Shown: positions 1 through 6,208, numbered from the stretch's first letter. The stretch is 8,077 bases of DNA from Anaerolinea thermophila (GCA_022729775.1 DZBA01000142.1:1-8077); one strand, 5' to 3'. Numbers and translations are program-made. The notes: a model not told the origin generated them from the letters alone.

Positions 1-2
1 AG

Positions 3-74
3 AGCGGGTGATGGGACTCGAACCCACGATATCATGCTTGGGAAGCATGCGTTCTACCACTGAACTACACCCGC
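3..74 (-). tRNA. tRNA-Gly (anticodon CCC)
   Basis: Read on the minus strand, this folds into a full cloverleaf of 72 nt. The acceptor stem is GCGGGTG/CACCCGC with discriminator T, and the D stem is GTTC/GAAC. The anticodon stem is CATGC/GCATG around loop TTCCCAA, and the T arm contains TTCGAGT. The anticodon is CCC (plus-strand positions 40-42), so it decodes GGG glycine codons. The 3' CCA is not encoded: the two bases remaining in the window after the discriminator read CT. It would therefore need CCA-adding enzyme. A strong promoter lies directly upstream. Confidence 0.95.
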
Positions 75-86
75 TTGACGACCTGA

Positions 87-116
87 ATTATACGCTACGC
101 GGAAAAGGCATGTCAA
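87..116 (-). promoter_or_regulatory. sigma-70-type promoter of the tRNA-Gly gene
   Basis: On the minus strand a perfect TTGACA (positions 116-111) is followed after 18 bp by a perfect TATAAT (92-87). The tRNA 5' end at 74 is 12 bp beyond the -10 box. This leaves room for a very short leader to be trimmed by RNase P. Confidence 0.9.
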
Positions 117-170
117 GTGATGAATATCGCCTGGCAGTTGTCTGTAAGTTACAAAGTTGATATTTTTACG

Positions 171-217
171 GGCAAAATAAAACTGCCTTCCAGAATAGGG
201 AAGGCAGTTTTATTGCC
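171..217 (-). terminator. intrinsic terminator after the SWIM gene (probably bidirectional)
   Basis: A perfect 14-bp inverted repeat (178-191 with 199-212) encloses a 7-nt loop. An outer GGCAA/TTGCC pairing (171-175 with 213-217) extends it past a 2-nt bulge. On the minus strand the stem ends in TTTTATTTT, which serves as the U-run. It begins 10 bp after the SWIM-protein stop codon and separates that unit from the tRNA promoter. No gene is visible between the tRNA promoter and this hairpin (117-170). Confidence 0.85.
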
Positions 218-226
218 AATTTTCAG

Positions 227-472
227 TTAGGCTTCATCTGTTGCTTCAACGATCATATCTTTTAGCAAAATTTCAAGCGCCATGGAATGTCCGCAGCGTT
301 TGTGGGTGAGGAAAAATTCGCAATCGCAGCTAAAAACGCCTTTATTGTACGCGACATGGTGTTCGTTATTATCGCCATGGAAAGTCAGGTCGAATTGATT
401 AAAGAGGAAACGGTGCCTGTCCTCTGCGTAACGTTTTGCTTTTTCCAGTTTGCCGATCAGTCCAAAATCCAT
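227..472 (-). CDS. small SWIM-type zinc-finger protein (81 aa)
   Basis: The central feature is C49-D-C51-x8-C60-G-H62, which fits the SWIM zinc-finger pattern CxCx(n)CxH. SWIM domains bind DNA or proteins and occur in MuDR-type transposases, SWI2/SNF2 helicases and many short stand-alone bacterial proteins. The rest is a basic, aromatic N-terminal half (residues 1-45) and a short acidic tail. The whole protein is therefore barely more than the finger, and its partner cannot be told from sequence. The start is supported by AAAGGAG about 9 nt upstream. The gene has its own promoter, an unusual leader carrying a terminator hairpin, and a strong terminator after the stop codon. It looks like an independent, tightly controlled single-gene unit. 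The zinc-finger call is fairly sure; the biological role is unknown. Confidence 0.8.
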   Translation of the reverse strand: MDFGLIGKLEKAKRYAEDRHRFLFNQFDLTFHGDNNEHHVAYNKGVFSCDCEFFLTHKRCGHSMALEILLKDMIVEATDEA

Positions 473-481
473 TGTGGTAAT

Positions 482-488
482 CTCCTTT
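482..488 (-). promoter_or_regulatory. Shine-Dalgarno of the SWIM gene
   Basis: AAAGGAG on the minus strand lies 9 nt before the ATG at 472. It sits about 12 nt after the T-run of the leader terminator, so the site is transcribed only when that terminator is read through. Confidence 0.8.
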
Positions 489-497
489 TTGAGGGAA

Positions 498-534
498 TAT
501 AAAAAAAGACACGCAGGAATAACCGCGTGTCTTT
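498..534 (-). terminator. intrinsic terminator (attenuator-like) in the SWIM leader
   Basis: A perfect 10-bp inverted repeat (534-525 with 514-505) encloses a 10-nt loop. On the minus strand its 3' arm runs straight into seven T residues (507-501). It lies between a strong promoter and the SWIM start codon, where a constitutive terminator would make little sense. It either attenuates the SWIM gene or ends a separate short transcript. No convincing antiterminator pairing was found by eye. Confidence 0.8.
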
Positions 535-571
535 ATTGATACAACCGGGACTTGCCATAAAATAAGCGCAT
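533..571 (-). CDS. putative 12-aa leader peptide (MRLFYGKSRLYQ)
   Basis: The 13-codon ORF starts with ATG at 571 and ends with TAA at 535-533. A GAGG (585-582) lies 10 nt upstream of the start. It begins roughly 20 nt after the expected transcription start. The last two bases of its stop codon are the first two bases of the terminator's 5' arm. A ribosome sitting at the stop codon would therefore cover that arm. There is no run of one amino acid as in classical amino-acid attenuators. It could be a genuine leader peptide acting through ribosome position, or a chance ORF. Conservation is needed to decide. Confidence 0.45.
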   Translation of the reverse strand: MRLFYGKSRLYQ

Positions 572-594
572 AACGACTTTACCTCAATGAAGTG

Positions 595-623
595 AGTATA
601 GTCCTTTTCAAAATGCAAGTCAA
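595..623 (-). promoter_or_regulatory. sigma-70-type promoter of the SWIM unit
   Basis: On the minus strand TTGACT (623-618) and TATACT (600-595) are separated by exactly 17 bp. Transcription should start near 588. The full 5' leader of the SWIM gene would then be about 115 nt, containing the small ORF and the terminator hairpin. Confidence 0.85.
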
Positions 624-672
624 TGCGCAAATGTTCGAAGTTTATCAATCGTATGGGAATTGTAGGGTGAAG

Positions 673-705
673 ACAAGACCTCCGAGTTATGCGCGGAGGT
701 CTTGT
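673..705 (-). terminator. hairpin after the GH13 gene
   Basis: A perfect 12-bp inverted repeat (673-684 with 694-705) encloses a 9-nt loop and starts 4 bp after the GH13 stop codon. On the minus strand it is followed by CTTCACCC rather than a T-run. It is a strong stem but not a textbook intrinsic terminator. It may stabilise the mRNA 3' end or terminate inefficiently. Confidence 0.6.
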
Positions 706-709
706 TGGG

Positions 710-3700
710 TTATTTCGATTTTTTTGTGGAAATTTTCTTGACAGTTTTCTTTGCCGCTGGCGTTTCCGCTGGTTTTATTTTCTTCACGGTCTTCTTTACA
801 ACCGCCTTCTTTTCAGGGACGGGCGTCACATTTGCCGATGGCATCTTTTTGACGGTTTTCTTTTTCACAGTTTTTGCTGCGACCAACATGTCATTCTTTT
901 TCTTTACAACTACTTTTTTGGAAGCAGGTTTGGCGGGCGCGGGTTTCTTCTTGACGGCTTTTGCAGGCGCAGTTTTCTTTTCAACGCTTTTTACTTTTGC
1001 TAAAGGCTTTTTCGCTGTCGCGCGAACGCTTGACGCGCTGCGCTTTGTACTCTTTGCCTTGCGCTTTGCGCTTTTCTTTTCTTTTGCTTCCTTCTCTTCG
1101 TTCTCTACTTTTTGCAATTCCAGCGCGCTGGTGAATTCGTTCCACTTCTCTTGAATGGATGGCACGCCCATGCCATTTAATGTCTCGCAGATGGCTTTCC
1201 ATTCGCTGTCGCCGACAAAGCGGAAGTCCATAAAGGCGTGGCATTGATACGCGCCAAGTTCAACGTATATGCCCTTTTCCCAAATCTCCTGACAGCAGCG
1301 AATGTATTCCAACTGCGTGGCATAATCTTTGAAGATGACATAGCCAACATGCGGCAGCCCCATGCCTTCGGCAAGATTCCGCTGGGTCATGTTGCCTGTT
1401 GATTTATCCAAATAGGCGGCGGAGGTTTTAATCCATCCGCGCGTTTCGGCAAATTTATTGTGGTAGATGACCAGCCCGCGCTCTTCTTCAAATCGGTTGG
1501 AGTACGCAAAGACATTCTCGTCCACGCTGCCGTTTGCGGCGTAGAAATCATACAGCAGGAAGTTTTCCACGTCTGCAAATACGAAGCGTTTGTGCAGCAG
1601 GGGGAAGATGCGCCACTCGTGCGCTTGAATTAATCCCTCGTCGGGAGTTTCTTCCCACTTGGCGCGGCGGAACTCCATCCCATATTTTTCGCTGAACCCT
1701 TCCACCTGTCCATGACCGAACATGGGCAGCCCAGGCAAACTGGAAAGCACGGTGGCAATGCCAAAATATTTGTCGCCTTTGCCGAATTGTTCGACGGCGG
1801 TTTTCTCATCTGGGTTGTTCATGAAGTTGACATACCGCTTGAGAATCTGCGGGTCAAATTCCAGCGTGTTCTTGATTGCCATGCGGTATTTGGCGTTATC
1901 TTCCTCGCGGAGCATGTGCATAAACGCGGAGTTGTAAACGCGGTGCATTCCAAGCGTGCGGACGAAGTATCCTTCCATTAGCCAGAAGGCTTCGGCGAGT
2001 AAAAGCGTATCGGGAACTTCTGCCGCGACTCTATCCACCACCTCGCGCCAAAACTCCTGCGGAACTTTTTCATCGAATTCGGGTTTGGTCATGCCGTATT
2101 GCGAGCGTGAAGGAATCGCGCCGCCCGCGCCGGGTTCGGGGAACCATAAGCGCTGGACGTGTTTTTTTGCAAGGGTCATTGCGGCGTCGAAGCGGATGAC
2201 GGGGAAGTTGCGCGCAACGTGTAAGATGACTTGGATGACCGCTTCGCGCACTTCGGGTTTGGTGTAATCGAGCTGCGCAGTGTCGTTCCACGGGAAGGAT
2301 GTGCCGTCGTTGCCGTGATAGATGTACCGCAAATCCCCGGTTTGCAAATCGCGGCGTTGAAATACAACGGCTGCGTCTGTTTTGTCGTAATAATGATCTT
2401 CGAGGTAAATTCCAACGCGCAGGTCATCTGAAAGATTTTCAGAGCGGAAAGAATAGGCGGGGTATGGGGGATAGGATGAAGATAAAAACCAATCGGGATG
2501 TTCCGTGACCCAGGTCGAGTCAATGCCCATGTGATTGGGAACCATATCCGCGGAAAGGCGAATCCCACGCTTCCACGCGCGCGCGCGCAGGTTGTTCAGC
2601 GCTTCCCATCCGCCGAGGTCGCTGGCGATGTCGTAGGAGTGAAGCGAATATGCTGAGGCAACAGCGTCTTCTTGTCCCATGCGTTGTTTGATGCGCTGTG
2701 AGGCGCGGCTGCGTTCCCATAGACCGATGAGCCACAAGCCGGTGAATCCGCGCGTGGCGAGCAAGTCCAGTTCTTCATCGGGGATTTGGTCAAGCGTGGA
2801 AATATCGCGCTGGTATTTTTTAGAAAGTTGTCCCAGCCAGACATAGGTGTTTTTTGCAAGCAGGATGAGGCGCGGCATCCAATCTTTATCGGGTGAGTAG
2901 CGCTCATATTCTGCATACTCGCTGCCTGAAAAACTCGGGACGTAGGTTTCTGCTTTTGTTGAATCAATCGGTCCGTGTTTGCGGATGGTTTCTTCGCGCA
3001 GGTAATCCAGACCGCGCAGGATGCGGGTGGCGAATGTTTCACCGAGCAGGTGTCCCCACTTTTCGATGATATAGCGCAGCTGACCTTCTAGCGAATTTGG
3101 CGAGGCTTTGATGGGTGCCATGAGAATTTCTGTCAGTGTTTCGCCCAGATTCGTTTCACCATTGCCAAAACCCGGCTGTTTTGAAAAGAAGTTGAGCAGG
3201 TATTGGGTGAATTCCTTGTAAGCAGATTGACTCATGACGACATCGTCAAAGAGGTCTTTATATGTAGAGGTTGCCGGGTTGTTGTTGATGTTATTGACCA
3301 GCAGCATTTCTTCGATGGTGGCGCCGCGCACACCGCGCCCAAAGTCGCCAAAGTTGGGGACTTGTGTAGCGAGGTAAACGCCCGCGGACATTTCTCCGCG
3401 GAAGACCGACATAGGCGGGAATTCTTCGGTAAACCTGCTAAGTGTCAGGTCATATTTTGAGCCGAGATTGGATTGCAGGTTACCCATTGCACGCGACATG
3501 ACGCCGGTATACTTTCCGAAGAAGTGTTTGAAGAGAATGTGATACGCTTCATCGAGCAGGGAAAGCGCGTACAGGTCAGTGGCTGATATGTACGTATCAG
3601 CGCGGAGTTTTGATATCTGGGTTGCAAAGGCGCGCGCTGTTGCAAGGTCTACAAAAGTGACATGCCCATCCGGGCGGAAGAAATCCAAAGGGAAGCCATA

Positions 3701-3730
3701 TTTCAGGCGGGAGATGCGGGAAGTCAGCAT
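710..3730 (-). CDS. large GH13 (alpha-amylase-family) glycoside hydrolase-like protein with Lys-rich tail (1006 aa)
   Basis: An N-terminal region of about 290 residues that I do not recognise precedes a GH13 barrel. Region I is D395-MVPN-H400, and region II is IRFD with putative nucleophile D515. Region III is LLLAEAFW with putative acid/base E580. Region IV is F-M-N-N-P-D641, so the usual NHD histidine is replaced by proline (P640) while the stabilising aspartate remains. Further on are LPGLPMFGHGQVEGF (665-679) and KYGMEFRRA (682-690). GH13 enzymes hydrolyse or transfer alpha-glucosyl units, and the catalytic triad suggests activity; the substrate is unknown. There is no signal peptide, so it is probably cytoplasmic. 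Residues 874-1006 form a Lys/Ala/Pro-rich, low-complexity, highly basic tail. An in-frame TAA lies upstream of the chosen ATG, but there is no clear Shine-Dalgarno. Its start is 55 bp from the divergent kinase gene. The family call is firm; the reaction is not. Confidence 0.9.
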   Translation of the reverse strand: MLTSRISRLKYGFPLDFFRPDGHVTFVDLATARAFATQISKLRADTYISATDLYALSLLDEAYHILFKHFFGKYTGVMSRAMGNLQSNLGSKYDLTLSRFTEEFPPMSVFRGEMSAGVYLATQVPNFGDFGRGVRGATIEEMLLVNNINNNPATSTYKDLFDDVVMSQSAYKEFTQYLLNFFSKQPGFGNGETNLGETLTEILMAPIKASPNSLEGQLRYIIEKWGHLLGETFATRILRGLDYLREETIRKHGPIDSTKAETYVPSFSGSEYAEYERYSPDKDWMPRLILLAKNTYVWLGQLSKKYQRDISTLDQIPDEELDLLATRGFTGLWLIGLWERSRASQRIKQRMGQEDAVASAYSLHSYDIASDLGGWEALNNLRARAWKRGIRLSADMVPNHMGIDSTWVTEHPDWFLSSSYPPYPAYSFRSENLSDDLRVGIYLEDHYYDKTDAAVVFQRRDLQTGDLRYIYHGNDGTSFPWNDTAQLDYTKPEVREAVIQVILHVARNFPVIRFDAAMTLAKKHVQRLWFPEPGAGGAIPSRSQYGMTKPEFDEKVPQEFWREVVDRVAAEVPDTLLLAEAFWLMEGYFVRTLGMHRVYNSAFMHMLREEDNAKYRMAIKNTLEFDPQILKRYVNFMNNPDEKTAVEQFGKGDKYFGIATVLSSLPGLPMFGHGQVEGFSEKYGMEFRRAKWEETPDEGLIQAHEWRIFPLLHKRFVFADVENFLLYDFYAANGSVDENVFAYSNRFEEERGLVIYHNKFAETRGWIKTSAAYLDKSTGNMTQRNLAEGMGLPHVGYVIFKDYATQLEYIRCCQEIWEKGIYVELGAYQCHAFMDFRFVGDSEWKAICETLNGMGVPSIQEKWNEFTSALELQKVENEEKEAKEKKSAKRKAKSTKRSASSVRATAKKPLAKVKSVEKKTAPAKAVKKKPAPAKPASKKVVVKKKNDMLVAAKTVKKKTVKKMPSANVTPVPEKKAVVKKTVKKIKPAETPAAKKTVKKISTKKSK
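713..1111 (-). other. coding region for histone-H1-like Lys/Ala/Pro tail of the GH13 protein
   Basis: This segment encodes residues 874-1006. It opens with an E/K/S-rich stretch (KVENEEKEAKEKKSAKRK) and continues as imperfect short repeats such as KKTVKKM, KKTVKKI and AKKTVKKI mixed with PAPAK units. Such tails resemble eukaryotic H1 C-termini and bacterial histone-like tails, are disordered, and bind polyanions. The E/S/K-rich start also resembles PASK-type tracts that can carry polyphosphate. Any partner is inference. Confidence 0.8.
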
Positions 3731-3785
3731 AACAGCAATGATAACCGATTAAACCGTTTTTTCGGGTAAAATTTCCTTTACAACT
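3731..3785. promoter_or_regulatory. 55-bp divergent intergenic region (GH13 gene / kinase gene)
   Basis: Both start codons must draw their signals from this short stretch or from the opposite gene. For the plus strand a possible -10 box, TAAAAT (3767-3772), ends 13 bp before the kinase ATG. If used, the transcript would start around 3779 and be almost leaderless, which fits the missing Shine-Dalgarno. No good -35 accompanies it. For the minus strand, TTTAAT (3753-3748) is the best -10 candidate, also without a clear -35. These promoter calls are weak. Confidence 0.3.
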
Positions 3786-6047
3786 ATGAACACGTCGCTC
3801 ATTCAGTTCATCCTGATTCTTTTACTTGCCGCGCTGTACTTGCCCGTTGTATTCTTTGCCGTTCAACGGCGGGAAGACGGGCATGGTGTTGCCATCTGGC
3901 TTGTCATTCTTTATGCGTTGTTGGGGATGGTCGCCACCATTGTCGAAGCCATCGAACGAAATAGCGGGGGCGGCTTGCAGTTCCAAGGGGCGTATACCTA
4001 CATTTCATTGACCTTGGTTGCTGTACTGATGTTAACCTTACAGGCGTTTCTAAAACGAGACCAATGGAAGATATGGACAGGGCTGTGGCTGTTTTGGATA
4101 TTTATGCTTGCGTTGATTTCAGCCAATGTATTCCACCTGCCTGATATTTTGTGGAAAAGTGGAAGTCTTGCGCTTTATCGTGAGCGGGTTGCGCCTGCAT
4201 GGGCGGTCTTGGGGTGGCTTTTCTTTCTCGTCAGTTTGATTGTTGCCGTTCTTCAGGCAAACAAAGAAACTCAGCAACTGCTCTTTCGTAATCGCTTAAA
4301 TTATTGGTGGTTTGCAATTGCTTTGGTCTTTGTAAATGATGTTTTGCTTTTTTCAAACCTGATTATTCCGGGACAGCCCATCCGCCTGGGCGCTGTTGTA
4401 ATGGCTGCCTATATTGTCGGCACGCATTATCTACCCGACTTGCGTGAGATTATGCGGCGCGCGCTTGCATACTTTATTGTGGCATTTATCATCACCGCGT
4501 TTTACATATTGGGCTTTCTGTTTCTAGGATACATATTCGGAGAGGACGCCCGCTATAGCCCGCTTGCAGTGGGCGCGTTGATTACTTTGATTGCCGCGCT
4601 GTTCTTTGCCCCGCTTTTAGATTGGACATCGCGCGCTTTAAAGGCATGGACAGCCAGCGATCAATATGACCCAAGCCGTACCATTCACCAATACAGTGAA
4701 AGCATCAGCAATATTTTGGAGATGGATAAACTGGCAAACGTGGCGGTGGGAATTATTCTCGAAGCCATGCAAATCGAGCGCGGGTTTCTTTTCCTTGTCG
4801 ATTCTGAGCGCCAGGCAGACGGCGGTAAGATATATAAACTGAGGCTGGCGCGCAGCCCGGAAGAGCGGCAGATGGTCGCTGCTGAGTTGGATGAATCGGG
4901 CATCATTGTTTCTCATTTCATACGGGAACAACGCCCGCTGCTTCAATATGACCTTGACCTGCTGCCCGCGTTTCAATCTGCTTTGCCCGCCGAAAAAGAA
5001 TGGTTCAATCAACTGCAAACCGAAGTGTACATTCCTGTCTTTGCAAAAAAACAGTGGATTGGCTTGCTCGCGTTTGGGAAAAAGTTAAGCGGCAATCGTT
5101 TTAGTGAAGAAGATTTAATGACCCTCGGCGCGCACGCCAGCCAAACCGCAGTTGCATTGGAAAATGCGCGTTTGGTGGAAAACCTCATGCGCTTGAATAA
5201 TGAGCTGCGTCAGGCGCGCCGCGCGTTGGAGAAAAACAACCGCGACCTTGAACGCATTGACCAGGCAAAATCTGATTTCATCAGCATTGCATCACATGAA
5301 TTGCGCACGCCATTGACCGTCATCAAAGGCTATAGTGAAATGTTGATGGAAGAACCCAGCCTCGATGTGAACTTCAAATTCATGATGCGGAAAATTCACG
5401 AAGGCACAATTCGCTTGTACGAAGTCATGGATTCGATGTTTGACATTGCGCAATTGGACGCGCGTTCCTTGCAGCCGCATATTCAGCCTGTGGAACTGGG
5501 ACTGCTCCTTAAAGAAATTTGCTTTGAACATGCCGACATTGCGAAAGACCGCAAACAGTCGCTGACGATGGAAATGCCCGCGCTGCCGCATGTCAAAGCG
5601 GATCAGAATCTGCTGCGCAAATTGTTCCACCACCTCTTGCGGAACGCAATCAAGTTCACCGATAATAACGGCAAAATTACCATTATCGGGCGCTCCATTC
5701 CACCGATTGTTGACCTGCCGAATGGCGGCATTGAAATCATCGTCAGTGATACAGGCGTGGGCGTTGACCCGAATTTCCGTGAGATTATTTTCACCAAGTT
5801 CTATCAACCCGGCGAATTGGGTAAACACTCCACAAGCAAGACGCGCTTCAAGGGCGGCGGCGCGGGACTTGGGCTTGCGCTCTCGAAAGGCATTGTGGAG
5901 GCGCACGGCGGGCGCATTTGGGTTGAAAGCCCCGGCTATGACGAGGTGAACTTCCCCGGCAGCCAATTCCATGTCATTTTGCCGCTGCACAAACTTGATG
6001 ATGGGGAAGATCGTAAGACAAGCGAGGTTGTGGAATTTAAGATTTAG
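3786..6047 (+). CDS. multi-pass membrane sensor histidine kinase with GAF domain (753 aa)
   Basis: The N-terminal half has about nine hydrophobic segments (roughly 5-27, 36-56, 70-88, 97-114, 137-157, 172-192, 199-216, 227-251, 259-279). This places the sensor in the cytoplasmic membrane. A GAF-like domain (about 311-459) and a short coiled coil (460-494) follow. The HisKA helix carries FISIASHELRTPL with phospho-acceptor H504. The HATPase_c domain shows an N box (N620 in HHLLRNAIKFT), a G1 box (D655-TG), an F box (IFTKFYQP) and a G2 box (GGGAGLGLAL, 690-699). All catalytic motifs are intact, so it should autophosphorylate and pass phosphate to a response regulator. None is encoded in this window, so it appears orphan here. 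The lid between F and G2 boxes is extended (ELGKHSTSKTRFKG). No Shine-Dalgarno precedes the ATG. The signal is unknown; GAF domains bind small ligands such as cyclic nucleotides, haem or bilins. Confidence 0.95.
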   Translation: MNTSLIQFILILLLAALYLPVVFFAVQRREDGHGVAIWLVILYALLGMVATIVEAIERNSGGGLQFQGAYTYISLTLVAVLMLTLQAFLKRDQWKIWTGLWLFWIFMLALISANVFHLPDILWKSGSLALYRERVAPAWAVLGWLFFLVSLIVAVLQANKETQQLLFRNRLNYWWFAIALVFVNDVLLFSNLIIPGQPIRLGAVVMAAYIVGTHYLPDLREIMRRALAYFIVAFIITAFYILGFLFLGYIFGEDARYSPLAVGALITLIAALFFAPLLDWTSRALKAWTASDQYDPSRTIHQYSESISNILEMDKLANVAVGIILEAMQIERGFLFLVDSERQADGGKIYKLRLARSPEERQMVAAELDESGIIVSHFIREQRPLLQYDLDLLPAFQSALPAEKEWFNQLQTEVYIPVFAKKQWIGLLAFGKKLSGNRFSEEDLMTLGAHASQTAVALENARLVENLMRLNNELRQARRALEKNNRDLERIDQAKSDFISIASHELRTPLTVIKGYSEMLMEEPSLDVNFKFMMRKIHEGTIRLYEVMDSMFDIAQLDARSLQPHIQPVELGLLLKEICFEHADIAKDRKQSLTMEMPALPHVKADQNLLRKLFHHLLRNAIKFTDNNGKITIIGRSIPPIVDLPNGGIEIIVSDTGVGVDPNFREIIFTKFYQPGELGKHSTSKTRFKGGGAGLGLALSKGIVEAHGGRIWVESPGYDEVNFPGSQFHVILPLHKLDDGEDRKTSEVVEFKI

Positions 6048-6050
6048 AGA

Positions 6051-6058
6051 GCGCGAAG
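6051..6058. repeat. left 8-bp direct repeat (putative target-site duplication)
   Basis: GCGCGAAG lies immediately outside the left terminal inverted repeat and 3 bp after the kinase stop codon. It matches 6169-6176 exactly. The next base, G6059, also matches but belongs to the inverted repeat. Confidence 0.7.
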
Positions 6059-6168
6059 GTATCTTCTCAAAAAAAAAGAAACGTTCCGAAGGTTAAAGTG
6101 GCTTAACTTGTTATTCGAGGAAACCTTCGGAACGGTGATATTCCATCCCCAAAATAATGAGAAGATAC
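6059..6168. mobile_element. 110-bp MITE-like nonautonomous element with perfect terminal inverted repeats
   Basis: The ends are perfect 11-bp inverted repeats: GTATCTTCTCA at 6059-6069 and TGAGAAGATAC at 6158-6168. Identical 8-bp direct repeats GCGCGAAG flank it at 6051-6058 and 6169-6176, as expected of a target-site duplication. Inside lies a second perfect 13-bp inverted repeat (6082-6094 with 6122-6134). It has no coding capacity. Removing the element plus one repeat restores a simple arrangement of kinase stop codon followed by its terminator. The TIR sequence does not let me name a parent IS family. An alternative is a structured intergenic RNA element without mobility. Confidence 0.7.
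6069..6134 (-). terminator. element-borne minus-strand terminator candidate
   Basis: The inner inverted repeat of the MITE-like element (6134-6122 with 6094-6082) has a 13-bp perfect stem and a 27-nt loop. Read on the minus strand, it is followed by TTT, C and nine Ts (6081-6069). It would act on transcripts of the opposing membrane-protein operon, whose last stop codon is at 6207-6209. That operon has no better terminator of its own in view. The loop is longer than usual. Confidence 0.55.
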
Positions 6169-6176
6169 GCGCGAAG
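6169..6176. repeat. right 8-bp direct repeat (putative target-site duplication)
   Basis: GCGCGAAG lies immediately outside the right terminal inverted repeat. Its last four bases (6173-6176) are the first bases of the kinase terminator stem. The insertion therefore hit the edge of that hairpin and left the stem intact. Confidence 0.7.
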
Positions 6177-6208
6177 GGCATACATAAAAAGTATGCCCTT
6201 CTTTTTTT
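6173..6208 (+). terminator. intrinsic terminator of the histidine kinase gene
   Basis: A perfect 11-bp stem (6173-6183 with 6191-6201) encloses a 7-nt loop and is followed by seven Ts (6202-6208). It is a textbook plus-strand terminator, but it now lies about 125 bp after the kinase stop codon. Without the inserted element it would start within about 10 bp of the stop codon. Confidence 0.9.

Noticed and set aside
457..648. Minus-strand 63-aa ORF upstream of the SWIM gene
   Set aside because: It would start upstream of the strong promoter at 595-623 and read through the promoter and the terminator hairpin. It has no recognisable domain.
689..1154. Two overlapping plus-strand ORFs rich in Phe, Leu and Thr
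   Set aside because: They are the antisense image of the Lys-rich tail of the GH13 gene (AAA/AAG codons read as TTT/CTT), with no ribosome-binding site. The minus-strand GH13 reading is continuous with clear motifs.
5292..5990. 232-aa minus-strand ORF
   Set aside because: It lies antisense to the histidine-kinase catalytic domain, whose HisKA and HATPase motifs make the plus strand the coding one.
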